57,579 nucleotides of DNA. Source: Saccoglossus kowalevskii. Lineage: Eukaryota; Hemichordata; Enteropneusta; Harrimaniidae. The notes beneath the pieces are model-generated. The model ran no database searches. It saw nothing but the letters and a program-made list of their open reading frames with translations, and was not told the origin of the DNA. Within the stretch, counting starts at the first letter, position 1. Each line of letters opens with the position of its first letter. Location: the NCBI RefSeq assembly GCF_000003605.2, contig NW_003135840.1, forward strand, positions 198,841 to 256,419, given 5' to 3'. The translations under genes were made by a program, and so were the position numbers. Positions 1 to 48,732 of this stretch are shown here, in pieces.

Positions 1-2082
1 CAGTATAAGAGACTCCAAGGCCTTGCCTTCCAACAAACAACCAATCACATGAAAGTTTTACACATCATAATCAATTAATTACTCGTCAAGCTGTCTAGAG
101 AAAACATTTCTATACATTGTCAACACTAACTAATATTGATGGGGTAATAATCTCGCACTAACATTCCACCAAGATACTACCTTTTCTAAACTCGCAAACA
201 ACATTGGTTTAGAATTACAGCTACTGTCTTGTATCTTAAAAACTGCAGAGTCATAAGATGTTTTTGGTTGATTTCGACCAGCTCGCCATCTGGTCTTGTC
301 ATTAACCTTTATCAGTATATGTCATGACAACCACTGTCAAACTGACTGAAATATAAATCATGATAGTTTCACGAATGACCATTACCAAGCATCTGTATCA
401 TGTACCGGTATCGCTGATACGATAGGATAGCTGTATTGAAGCGTGTCAAATTACAAGAACCAAGTAGACCATTAATAGATTCTTGCAAAGAACGATATTA
501 AAAATATGTTGTTAGTGAATTGTAGGAAGTACTTTAATTAGTCTTGGAGTGGCTCTTACATATTTATTATATTTAAGCCGTTTAACATCGACCACTGTAA
601 CTGTAAAAACTCGTACGTGGTGAAAATACATACGTAAGTGCGCAAAGCATATACGTGTTTATCTTTTAAAATCTGTTTCGTTCTTCAGTCGATAGTGAGT
701 TTAAAACGTATATATCTTATAGGGTTTATATCTGATTCGAAATGTATATTTTACATAAAAATATAATGTAATATGATATAATCGTCTAAAAAATGAGGTC
801 GATATGTTTATTTGTTTTTTTTATAAAAAATAATGGCAGAAGTGTTAAATGATTGAGTATGATTAATAAGGAGGAAGCATTGTGTTATAGAACATTACAA
901 ACTATCATTCATATGATACCAGTAGCTGGTTAGTAAATCCAGCAACACTATGTTAATGTTTCACATCAAACTAGTCACAATTGCATTGACTATTTTAGTT
1001 TCAACCTCTTGACAAATGAGAGAGTGACTAATCTGCAGATGATTATAATAAAGTGATTATGAGTCGCATAAACCATGGTTACTAAAATAGAAAATTCTAT
1101 AATTCTATAAAGCATTAAATGTACCAATTGATGTTCCGCAAAATGTTACTTATGGTAAATACTGGGCGATTCTGGATTCTGGATATAGCAAATTATTAAG
1201 CGCAGTTTTTAAAGAATATTTGTTTTTTCTGTTCATTTTAGAGTTTTGTTTTGTATATGTTCTACTTGCTGCAGAGCCCAAACATGCAGTGTGAAGTCAA
1301 GACTGTATATGAAAATATATATATAAATTTTCAGGATCATTCGAGAGCGCATGACTCTTCATCAAAATCCTTGGTGGCGGTGTTCGTCCTCACTTAAACG
1401 TGTCATAAAACCTGCGCATGCTCATCTGCTAGGTTCAACCCCATGGCATCGACAAATAATAATGATAAATTGAAATCATCTTTGTTATTTTACATTTGCA
1501 ATGTAACAGGTATATGACCATTTCACACATAAAACACTAAATGGTTCCTACAACTGAATACTACTACTGAGGGCACTGTTCTCTTCCCAGTTTTACATTC
1601 GACCTGTGTTTTTCGTTAAGTAAAATATCATGGATGATATTGTCAAAATATGCAAATTAGCACACGTGCGCAGACAATGGCCTTTAAATCTTTAAAACCC
1701 GTTGTACACGCCATAAAAGTCGACTCACGTCATACACGAACAATATAAAAAATCCTTTGCAAATAATATAGAAATATAATTTATTTTCAATACTCAATTT
1801 TGGTTGTTTAGAAGGGAGAAGGTATGGGGGGTACTAGAGAAAAAATTCCCTGCAAACTCGGTTAGGGTAACAAACCCCGGTGTTTACTATTCTTGATCCA
1901 ATGACCATAAACTGATCGTTAATGAGCTGACATGCCATCACATGACCAGATCACCTGACCAAGAAGTGACCCGCCTTCGGAAGGAGCGCCCGAGTACGAT
2001 GTTATACTTTATGTTTGTGACTTGAAAAACCAGAGTGATTGTGTAACCCTTCTTCTGCCAGCCCCCTTGCACAGTGCTAGCG
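1..2082. other. upstream region of the hydrolase gene, no gene seen
   Basis: AT-rich sequence with many stops in all frames and no exon I recognise. The last 300 bases are somewhat richer in G and C and should hold the promoter and 5' UTR of the gene starting at 2083. I see no convincing TATA box. An in-frame stop at 2044-2046 closes the frame just before that start codon. Confidence 0.6.
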
Positions 2083-2570
2083 ATGAAAGCGTCATTGACA
2101 TTGCTGGTGACTGTGTTGACCGTGATAAGCGCAGTTAATGGCGTTGGTCTTTCAGATGGTGATATAATTCTTATTGATAATTTCATCGAGTCGATTCAAC
2201 ATTGCGAACACATCCCCGGACTAATTCTCTCCGTAGTCGACACAGGTCAGACATTGATCACTAAAGGTTACGGAGTACGTAGTTTAGAAACTCGTGAACC
2301 AGCCACAGAAGATACTATATTTGCACTGGCGTCCATGACCAAGGCGTTTACGTCCTCAATATTGGCAGATATTCTAAGTAAGAGGCCGGAGTTATCGTGG
2401 GATACCCCTGTACGGGAAATACTGGGTGCGGATTTCAGCATGATTGACGACTACAGAACACAGACAATGACGCTGAGAGATGTGATGAGTTTTAAAAGTG
2501 GAATTGAAGACAATTCTTTTTTTACGGTCGCATTAGCTATGAATGAAACCAGGGAACAGCTAGCAATGAG
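2083..2570 (+). CDS. hydrolase exon 1 (signal peptide and SxxK)
   Basis: Codes for residues 1-162 plus two bases. It holds the signal peptide, the SMTK nucleophile motif and the helix ending in Ala-Met. The end is placed at an AG|GCGAGT donor, because only that end gives phase 2, which the next exon requires. Confidence 0.78.
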
Positions 2571-5500
2571 GCGAGTAACATTAAAGTTACATCTATCCAT
2601 GTTATTTGAGCGTTTCAATGTTTACCCAATACGTGTTATCATGTGACATTAGGGGACTGACCTTTGAACGACCTCTAAGGTTAATTCTGTATAGGTCGTT
2701 TATTTTGTAAGGTCAATGTAACCTCTGATAACAATAAAAAACAACTGATCCACAATTGTGCTGCATACCCATCGATAGTTTTAAAAGACAATAGTACAAT
2801 TTCCTGATGACACGCTTTATATTTTTTTTCCATGAATTGACTGACGAGAATTATGCTCAATTGAGTTCAGTACTGTCTTACTGACAAATCGCAGTATCGC
2901 GTACAGCTCTAGTCTCGCATCAACTGTGATTTCCAGAGTGTCCATTTCACTTGGATAAAAAAATATATACATATTTGTAATTCGTTGTTAACCTTCGAAC
3001 GACGTTCGCTTGACGAAGTGCCACTGAGTACAAGATTGGTACAAGTTTAACAAGCCTCACAAAACATGAATATGAATGAAAATGTTCCATTGGGTGGTGA
3101 TTATTAACAAGTCACACTGCCTCCAACGTCGAACATAATGTCTGTATTTGCTTGTTTCTATCATATACCACAGACGTCTAAAGTATTTTGAAGAACAGTA
3201 CCCATTTCGAACGATATTCCTCTACAGTAACACCATGTATATATTGGCGGGATACATCGCTGAAACACTAACAGGGAAAACTTGGGAAGAGCTAGTGCAG
3301 GAGACTTTATTCGCACCTTTGGGAATGACGTCATCTGGATTCGCCGTGGATATGAGTGACGATCCCCGCGTAGCGGATTCCTACGCCCTCAACGTCACAA
3401 GTGGAAAAGCGCAAAAAGTAGACAAGAATTCATTCAAGTGAGCGCATTACTGTTTAATACAGGAAAACTATCTTGGAAGTTGATTTAGTCTCAAACTGAA
3501 CGATCAATGTGTACGCCCTCAACGTTAAAAGTAGACTTAATTTTGAGTGTGAGCAATACGTATTTATTTGGTTCACTCACTATGAATTCTTTATTCACAG
3601 ACAAACGTTTATGGCAGCGCCAGCGGGCGCTGTAATGTCTAACGCCATCGATATGACAAAATGGCTGAACTTTCAACTCACATTTGGCAAGAACTCGTCC
3701 GGTTCTCAAATAGTTGACATGCTGACACTGGCACAGACACATACCGGAAATTTCCCACTGGCTGGTTCCAGCGCACAGCTAACGCCACCTTTCCCTGTTA
3801 CCAATATCTTGTTTACATATGCGATGGGGTGGATGAACGGAGTCTCCTCAGGTAAGATACCAGTAATGAAATATTATAATACACAGAACAGCACAAGCGC
3901 TTGTTTAAATGTTGAAACATATTTATTAACAGCGCGGTTTTCATTTGATATCATTAATATTCGTACTAGACGATTGAATTGGATTGACTAATTATGTACC
4001 ACCTTTCATTTCAATCAGACGGCTAATCTATTGTAATAATCCGACAAATATATACATTCATTTCCAAAGCCTATGTACACAATTAATAAATAATGGCCTT
4101 CATGTACATATGTGAGGTATTGACAAGAAGTGTCTACTTAAATTACCTGAAAATGGATGGATACAATTGGTTCATTTATCAGGGGGAAATTCAATCATAC
4201 AGCCAATCACACTAAGTACTGAACACGTCATATCTTTTGATTAATCGTTCACTACATTAATAACTACGGATACCAACTGTCAGAAATCGTAGTCAGAATA
4301 GCGACGGTTATCTCGTAATTAGTTCCAAATCACTGAGCCAAGTTCCGTCCAAAACTTCAAATAGGCCTAAACGATGACAGACATAACACAGCCATTCAGC
4401 TAATAATCAGCTAATTAAGTCGATTAACAGATACGCAAAAACACATTACCAATGATACCGTGGTACATTGAAATTGTACACTATTGCGAACTATTTGGTC
4501 AGAATGTACAAATGCACAAACACAGACGTCACAGCGTGCTTCGCAATAATTGCGTGTAAATACTGCCATTCGAGGGTATACACCAAAATCCTTACTGACA
4601 CACTACGTAATACGACTTTATTTTGTTGTCGCTTAAAAACGAAATTAAAATTGGCATTCAAGTTGTGTACAATGTTCATACAAGAAAATATACTGTTATA
4701 GAAAAAAAAAACAGTTGATAAGAGTCAGATTAACTTAACAACGGACCACATCAGTGAATAACTGGAGATTTGCTTATAAACGTATTTATTAACAAAATAC
4801 AAATTCCGATCACCAGGTTTCATTCGAATTGAAATATTTAAACGTCATTGGCTCAAAAGCTGAACATAGTCTACGCCCATTATACGCGTACCTCCCTTCC
4901 TGTGGTAACACAGTAACTGTGACCATCCATTTATTAAAAATAAGGCAGTTGCTGATTGGATAATGTTTAGCTATCTCATTGATCTTAATTAGAACTCCTG
5001 ATAATGTCACAATTCCATTTGGTCAAATTGGATTTTATGAAACGTTTCTAACAACACCAGCTTTATGACTTTCATTCTATATGAATGTATTACATTCATA
5101 TTAACGCTTTCGCAAATGATGCCCAACTTGACTTGGTTCCAGTTTGGATCTGTAATATTTGTGATATAAAAGAGTGCAGATAATATGGGCCATTTACTAA
5201 TTCTGATCAATCGACGTATGGGAATATTTTCTGTCGTTACGAAAACAGTCGACAGAGAATTTGTGAATGTATATCACTAAGAATACTAAATTGTTTCTTA
5301 ATAACTATTAGATATATACAGAGATTACCACAACGGATGGCTGTCAGGATTCAACACAGCCGTAAGTCTGGAACCAACCATCGGACTTGGAATATTCACA
5401 GCTATTAACGGCCCACATACCATTAACGCTATGCTGCGTATTAATCTCATTCACGACTATATCACTGACTTGTATCTGGATAAAACACCATGGTTGACAA

Positions 5501-6036
5501 ATGATACGGCGTGTACATATCCATCACCATGGATACCAACGACTTCAAATGCTGACCATCCCGAATCTCCTCTGATCACCGACGAGGGCGTCGACATAGC
5601 GATCGCAACTGAGTCAACTCTTTCTTTAGTCGAGTACACAGGAGAGTACGGAAATAATGCATTTGGCAACGTCACGATATACCTGAAAGAAGGTGACGAG
5701 AAACTATACTACTCCTACGGGCTTCTTGGCCAGGGTGTCTTGACACCGACTGTCAATCCACATACATTCCTGGCGCCTGTTGAAAGCGAAGTCTGGTACT
5801 TATTCCAGTACAGTATATACATGGTTTTCGCTAGTTCTAAAAATAGCGGTGTCATCGACCAAGTCTCGTGGCCTGTCGTGTCGTCTTTAGTTCCAGCTCC
5901 ACTGTTTCACAGAGACCTTAAGTACGGAGAGAAAGTGTCAGTTTCGTCTTCGTCGTGTCTTCGTTATGAAGTGTTCACGCTTTTCGTTGTTGTTTTACTG
6001 ATAGCACTGGTTGTAATTCTGATTAGTGACTTTTAG
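2083..6036 (+). CDS. beta-lactamase-like serine hydrolase, secreted/membrane-anchored (4 exons)
   Basis: Model: join 2083-2570, 3174-3437, 3601-3851, 5312-6036; 1728 nt, 575 residues. Family: class C beta-lactamase/penicillin-binding-protein-like serine hydrolases (Beta-lactamase domain), expanded in marine invertebrates. Seen: a signal peptide (residues 1-20, Met-Lys then a hydrophobic run to Val-Asn-Gly); nucleophile motif SxxK as S84-M-T-K87; YxN as Y180-S-N182; the third motif, KTG in bacterial enzymes, reads H341-N-G343. Residues about 420-520 form a beta-rich tail of the kind that follows this domain. The last 23 residues are strongly hydrophobic and end in Ser-Asp-Phe, so a C-terminal membrane anchor is likely. 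The start is the first ATG after an in-frame stop at 2044-2046. Inferred role: extracellular peptidase, esterase or amidase; the substrate is unknown. No antibiotic-resistance role is implied. Convergent with the transporter gene downstream. Confidence 0.88.
3174..3437 (+). CDS. hydrolase exon 2 (YxN)
   Basis: Acceptor CCACAG at 3168-3173, donor GTGAGC at 3438. The exon completes an Arg codon and runs through R-L-K-Y-F to the YSN motif and the Leu-Gly-Met turn typical of the family. Ends in phase 2. Confidence 0.88.
3601..3851 (+). CDS. hydrolase exon 3
   Basis: Acceptor TTCACAG just before 3601, donor GTAAGA at 3852. It encodes the family-typical Ala-Pro-Ala-Gly segment followed by Asp-Met-Thr-Lys-Trp. 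It enters in phase 2 and leaves in phase 1, so it joins cleanly on both sides. Confidence 0.88.
5312..6036 (+). CDS. hydrolase exon 4 (HxG, C-terminal tail, anchor)
   Basis: Acceptor ACTATTAG ending at 5311. The first codon completes Asp, followed by I-Y-R-D-Y-H-N-G-W, which holds the third active-site motif. A competing AG ten bases downstream shifts the frame and was rejected. Stop TAG at 6034-6036. Confidence 0.88.
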
Positions 6037-6097
6037 AGACTGCAATGATAACAACAAATATCAGAAAATGCAATATTCACGATAATTAATAGAAATA

Positions 6098-6103
6098 ATT
6101 AAA
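6098..6103 (+). terminator. possible polyadenylation signal ATTAAA
   Basis: ATTAAA about 60 bases after the hydrolase stop codon; no AATAAA lies nearer. This is the most likely 3' end signal, but cDNA is needed to confirm it. Confidence 0.35.
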
Positions 6104-6153
6104 TGTATGTTCTTTAACTTCAATTGTTGTGACTGTCTACTCATTTTATTTAA

Positions 6154-6281
6154 AGCGGGAGGATCGTCCCCTGCGCACGTGCGGGAATTGAGTCCCAAGC
6201 GACGATAACAAAACACGCTAAAAATGCAAAGGGTCATGGATATGGCCATCTGATGCATGCGCAGGTGACGACTCCCTCGCT
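6154..6281. mobile_element. TTAA-flanked miniature inverted-repeat element, family A, copy 1
   Basis: A 128-bp element bounded exactly by TTAA at 6150-6153 and 6282-6285. Imperfect terminal inverted repeats of about 24 bp: the left end begins AGCGGGAGGATCGTC and the right end is GACTCCCTCGCT, both leading inward to a CCTGCGCA/TGCGCAGG segment. TTAA target duplications are characteristic of piggyBac-superfamily transposons. There is no coding capacity, so it is non-autonomous. A second copy lies at 22943-23090. Confidence 0.75.
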
Positions 6282-6285
6282 TTAA

Positions 6286-8925
6286 CTAATTCTTCATTTC
6301 GTCGTTCCGTTTGCGACTTGCATTATGAGAAAAAATAACTATCGAGCAAAACAGCACATTTTATTAATGTAATTTATACCATATTTCATAAAATTCAAAG
6401 AATGACAGACTTAACAGCATGATTATGAACTATTGTTACCGTGCTTGGATTTTCTCAATCTGTTTCTAGCAAAACAAGAAACACCAAATGTGAAAGTTTG
6501 AAAATCACGTGATCTTTACCTCATCTGACAGACGCGAGAGAATTTGAGATAGCAATATTCGAAGCTCAATATTCACTTAGCAGTCAGAAAAAAGTCTACT
6601 TCATTATTACTTTGTGACGTGCTTCCGTCTCGTGTGCGCCGTGACGATCAACTGGATGCTTGAAGGCATTCAAGTGTAGTACTATACAGATTAGAGTTCG
6701 TACTGTTTAGCTAAAAGTAATAGATAAGTTGTCAACATCAAAATGCCTAGACAAAGACAATTGCTGATCACTAAAACGTTTTTGAACACATGATGAATGA
6801 ACAAAAACAGTCTCGAGTATATTTATTGTAACTGAGTGAACAGGTTTGGTTTTCTAACTTCGGTGGTCTCATCTCAAATAACTCGTGAATGGTGAACATG
6901 ATTTTGTGAACTAGTTTAAATTATAATGGTCTGGACTTCGTATTAGTTGTTATTTTGTATGGTAAAACCAAATATTGAAAAATTTACAAATCAGAGAAAT
7001 AAGGTCAAATCACTCTTAACATATTCTGATAGTTTTTTTTGCGGCAGCAGCAGCAAGTTCTCTTTTTATGTAAATCGTAAGAGACTCATTTGACATAGGA
7101 ACAAATTCAATGAAAACAGCTGCAGGGCGGGGATAATTTCTGTTTTAATTCTAGCGCCTGATCTATATTTGGGGTTTCTTCTTAAAGTGTGCTTTTGATT
7201 TTTTGGTAGTTTTGTCTGAGTGCCAAGATTCTTTATTTGTAAATAGTTCGCTTGCAACATTGTAACACTGTAAATATATTTGCCTAATATTTCTCACAGA
7301 ACAATGAGTCAAAATTAAGAATAACAACGTAAAATTAGAAAGGTTTTCCCCAAGAAACTCATAGCCTATCTGTCAATGATCATGGATTCAAATCAATTTA
7401 ATAAACATTTCCCCATGAAACAAAGTCATGAAACGGCTCTTTAAAACAGTCACGACCAGATATATTCTCTGGATTGAAAACATATTATACCACGTGTTTA
7501 ATTCTACCGCTGCTGTCAAATGAAGAACATGAAATGTATCATGGGAACATTACTTTGAATTAGGCATATATTTTCCTGTTATCAATTCCAAAACGCAAGA
7601 CACCAGCAAGTATTGGCCAAAACAGAATTGTTATACTGTTTTCAGGGAGATTATCAGCTCTTTTTGATCGATTCTGTAATCAATTGTTCGATAGTTTAAT
7701 AGTTTAAATTCCAGCAAAGAAATTTTGCATGAACTCAACTAGGGTGATTTTTTTGTAAATGAAAATCGGTTTCTTGTCACAAACTCGGAATTTTGCGATG
7801 GGAGCGAGGCTGTGCGACAAGATATATCTAAAAGGAAAGCACTGCTAGTAATACAAAACAATAAACAAGAATAAATTATATATAGAAATCGAAAAAAAAA
7901 ATCGAAGCCTATACCTACATCAAATTGTATGTAAATATGTCAAATATGCAAATGTGGCCGGGTAGCAACGTCATCCTGTTGGTTGACTGACATGAGGTAT
8001 TGTGTTCTTTTCTGAGTCATCATTAACATACAGACCAAATAGATGTGATGCAAAGTAATTTATTGAACTACAAATGTATATTATGTATTCACGTAACGTT
8101 CTATACAATACAACGAAATATACACAATAGAATATACATTACTGTACCACAAATTGAATGAACCTTCTCATGGTTTGCCACAATGCATCACAGTCTCGTA
8201 GTATGGAGTGACTTCCGTTTTAGAAAGGGATTATCTAGCCCAACAAAGAATGAGTAAACGTGTATACCCCCTCCCATCCCCGCCATATGTAACATTGTAC
8301 ATTAATATAGGTGCGTGAAGCGAGATGCTTCTGATCCCTGCTCATAGAGCGAAATTAGATTGGGATTGTACGGTACTTATTTCGATAGTATTCCTTTCCA
8401 CATTCACTGTCACGAGACGAGAGAAACCAATAAATACCAACAGAACTTTAGATTCAAATACACGTACTAGCTACATACATAGAAAACATCATGAATAATA
8501 AGTATTGCAACACAAAATTCCAGATTTACAGACGATGGGGTAGGTTTTGTACGCAACCTAAAGAGTGGTGATCGTCTCGCCATGCATGTGCGAGTTTATG
8601 TTGATAAGCAGTGAATTTTTCCACAACCTATAACACTCCTATAATGCATGTTTTGATCTGGTCGTGAAGTGCAGTGAATACAGACACTTCTACCCCTACC
8701 CCTTAAGCTTCCTTCACACTTGATGGGTTAAATTATCTCATTTGTATTACTTCACCATAATGTCTAAGAGTAAACGGTTTAGTTCCTATCTAATAAATTC
8801 TGTGAACAGTTAAATATAATATACAATAAATATATAATTACAATATAATTCTATTTAATTAATTTCACATCAAGAGGAAGTAATTATAAACGACACTGTG
8901 GAAAATCAGTTGTTTTCTGGGCGCA
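6286..8925. other. intergenic, no gene or clear repeat seen
   Basis: AT-rich sequence between the convergent hydrolase and transporter genes. Only short open frames without recognisable motifs. One TCACGTGA palindrome at 6505-6512. Confidence 0.55.
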
Positions 8926-8929
8926 CGCT

Positions 8930-9310
8930 ATGTGAAGATCAACGCCACGCAATGTGTGATACCCATAGTACTTTTACATGATACACAGCGTTATGCGATA
9001 CAACGATGTTGCAGGGTACTCCACGCTGTGTGATATGACTATAATGTACGATATACCATGTTGTATGAATATGCCCACGTTTTGTGATATACCAGTTTGT
9101 GTGATATACCACGGTATGTGTTATACCATAATGTGTGATATACCACGTTGAGTGATATACCACGGTATGTGACATAACACGGTGTCTGATATACCACCGT
9201 GACGTTGTGTGATATACCACAATGTATGATATACCATGTTGTGTGATATAACACGTGAGATATATCACGGTGTATGGTATGACCATGCTGTGAGAAATAA
9301 CCATAATGTC
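8930..9310. repeat. 17-bp minisatellite
   Basis: Tandem degenerate units around TGTGATATACCACGG. The core between about 9090 and 9200 keeps an exact 17-base spacing; the flanks drift. Since 17 is not a multiple of three, the translated pattern repeats every 51 bases, giving Trp/Tyr/His-rich open frames on the minus strand that I regard as by-products. Confidence 0.85.
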
Positions 9311-10567
9311 CATACAATACGCTACTATTTATCATCTTCAAGTTGAGGGATAATCAATTCTCCCGAATAACCAAGCGAATTCGTCACCATGAACACTTCT
9401 CATATTCACAAGGAATAGTTTCATTTTCGTGTTCATCTCGAACCTTTGATTCATCGCTGAGATAATGTTACGGTTACGGAACTAGGTTGAAAATACCCAC
9501 CGGTCTTGCGATGCTATTTATACGTCTGTTATTTAATATTGTTACGTGGTAGTTGTCTGTTTCAGTTGCTCACTAAGTACCAGCTTAACCACGTGATTTA
9601 TATTGATAGTATGTAGACAACTTCTAAATTTAACCGATAATATAATAATAATACTTGAATTATATTGAATAGTACACAATAATCAGTAAAGTTGTCTCGA
9701 GGATATATAATATTTGTAAATGTATTTATAAAAATAAATGATATGTAATGTCAGTGCTTATTTCAGTTTCGTATTCGTCGTAAGCATGATTAAGTAGTAT
9801 GTGCGCATGCGTAATCGAGACGTAAAAACACAAATGTTGTTATCAGTGTTGTCATCAGGTTCAGATAATGAACGATCTGTGGAAGTATGATAAGTAGAAC
9901 AACTTTATAATATAACAAGTCATCAATACTACCATGAATGAAAGATATGCGCCTATGCTACATAGAAAACTCGATACGTTACGATATTCAGTACTCAGCA
10001 GAGAGGATTGCCATTGTTCAGGAACACAAAAGAACGAGGCGGGAGAAAACGTTCAATAGAACTAAGATTATGAAGCTAATATGTCGAACTAACTACCTGG
10101 AAATGCTTCAATATACGGGAGACAATCAGATAGTAGGTAAAACATGACATATACCCCCCCCCCCCCTTAACTCTAAACTCTGAGTCGATGGCCGTCATGG
10201 GAGGAATATTACAGCTAACATATACATATGCCGCCAAAGGTTGTTTTTGGTATAAGTTTTTCTGAATAGCCTTCTGAATGTGGATACACTCTACGCAGAA
10301 AACTCTAGAAGGGTATACTCTTTTCGCAAAATGTATTGATGAATTTGCATTCCTCACTTAGGGGGACTTCTCGCTTATCACATAACCAGTTGCTGATCGT
10401 TACCGAGTAACGGTAAATGACATAATTATAAGTAACGAAATTATACAATTAGAATCCTACAACAGCCCACAAAACACGTAACTTCACAGTTAAATCTACA
10501 CTCTGCGATCGAGGATGGGGTCGTTTTGTAAATCGACTTTTATACTTTCTTTCAAATAAAAAAATAA
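9311..10567. other. intergenic, 3' side of the transporter gene
   Basis: No gene recognised. Contains a poly-C tract near 10153-10166. This stretch should include the 3' UTR of the minus-strand transporter gene, but I found no AATAAA within a few hundred bases of its stop. Confidence 0.5.
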
Positions 10568-47050
<36,483 letters not shown>

Positions 47051-47300
47051 GGCGACCGCGCGAGTTAAACTATGGTACGAGGAGCAAGCAGCGCTACTGA
47101 CTATGTTAAGCTCTGTTTTCTTCTCCTCGCTGGCAGCTCACTGTAAGCGTACGCTGCTAGAACCGCATCAATCGATGTTCGACTAATAATCCGTGTTTGT
47201 GATGTTGAATGCGTCCAATTATTCCTATGCCAACAAGCCTTACTACCCACAGCGATGCCGTAGTAACGTTTGAATGCTGGAACGACCGAGTGAACACACT

Positions 47301-47337
<37 letters not shown>

Positions 47338-48369
47338 AGACGTCAAATAGGGTACATATAAGTCTCGCGTAACAACATCTCGTTATTTGCCGCGGTAATA
47401 GGATGACGTATTTCGGCCGATCTTAGAAAACAAATTCAAATAACATTTAATATATTACGCAGAGAAATAACACAAAACATCAAAACATTACTCATATAAA
47501 AAAAATAAAATGTAGTATGTGAAAAAAGAGCAATATAATTTCACGGTAACTAATTGACACGAGTGAACAATGGTTGAAAAACGGCGTCATGTCGGTGTTT
47601 CAGTAACCCACAGTTCATTGCGGTCACATAAAAAAACTCCCCCTGCGGCTTATACAATTCGAGAATTTGAACGAAATCAGCATTCCTAGAAACGCAATTA
47701 AATTTCCCTTACTTGAAGGCGTGCTGAACCCTGACAGAAGCAGCTGTTACAGTAGTACTGAACTACTAGACAAAAGTATATTATCATATCAACAATCGAA
47801 CATCAAGTTGTTGGAAAACACAAAATTTAGAACAACAGGCGATATTAAAATCGATTTCGAATTATCCAAATAATTATAATAATACATCTAACACAGAAAC
47901 ACATAATTTACAGTATAATATAGTGCGTTGTTTCTTTGCCTCCTTTGCAGCCATACATAATTCATGCAGCTTTTTGTCCGTCTATTGGCTTAATTAATAG
48001 TCGTCGGTCGGTGGTATTAATGTATTATAAACTCATGTATGGCTAAGAGTACTGATTAATTATAACATAAATATGTTAAGACAGCTTACTCGGTACTTAT
48101 AACGCAAGAATTCATACACCCAATGGCGCCTTCTTCTTGTTTCACTGTGTGTTTATACGTATAGGTTTGTTGTGTATTCATTACATTGATAAAAAACATG
48201 CAATTTAGGTTTTATATGAGCTGGTTTGTGTCGTGAACCCCAATCGAGACTAACAGTTGGTCACGCAATCTATCTGAATATCACGCAAGTAGTGTACTAC
48301 CGAGTCTAGAAAAAAAAACAGACTGCATAAACTTGTTCTTTAATTGGGAAAGTACAGTAGAAATAACAA
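47051..48369. other. transporter 5' flank
   Basis: Should hold the promoter and 5' UTR of the minus-strand transporter. No TATA box is obvious. (GT)n at 47304-47334. A plus-strand frame near 47667-47873 lacks an ATG and is not recognised. Confidence 0.5.
47304..47334. repeat. (GT)n microsatellite
   Basis: About 15 GT units, 250 bases upstream of the transporter start codon. Confidence 0.97.
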
Positions 48370-48732
48370 TTAGCATAGCAATATATTAAATGCTCTTAAA
48401 AGCTTGCGTGGTCGACACTGTGACGGCGCCACAGACGATGAACTGTGTATGTCAATGAAGACATTTCGGTACTTAATTTGTTTTAGGAATAAATAAAGTA
48501 TTTTTTGGACGGGCATGTTAATTTCACCTACTTCTGTATCATTTGATTGGATTCTGTCAAGAATAATGAATGAATAAAAAACTGGTAAAGCGTACAGAGT
48601 GTCTTCATGTTTTGTAACGAGCACTTTGAGCTGCTCCGCAATGACTACGAACATACTTTTAAACGAATATCCGTTTAAACAAACACACTTAGTAAACGAA
48701 TTAATAGTATCACAAGAGGGCGTGCTGCACAT
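48370..48732 (-). CDS. unrecognised 120-codon open frame
   Basis: Begins with ATG in a fair context (AGAAATGTG) at 48732. Long for chance in such AT-rich sequence. Predicted protein: Cys-rich start, one hydrophobic segment near residues 48-58, Ser-rich region near 97-102. No family recognised, no signal peptide. It could be an exon of an unknown gene or chance. Confidence 0.2.
   Translation of the reverse strand: MCSTPSCDTINSFTKCVCLNGYSFKSMFVVIAEQLKVLVTKHEDTLYALPVFYSFIILDRIQSNDTEVGEINMPVQKILYLFLKQIKYRNVFIDIHSSSSVAPSQCRPRKLLRAFNILLC

Noticed and set aside
2575-2580. GT donor GTAACA for hydrolase exon 1
   Set aside because: Gives phase 0, which does not join in frame to the only good acceptor at 3172-3173.
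8939-9341. Two minus-strand frames of 100-124 codons
   Set aside because: Produced by the stop-free 17-bp minisatellite.
47667-47873. 68-codon plus-strand frame
   Set aside because: Lacks an ATG start and any recognisable motif.
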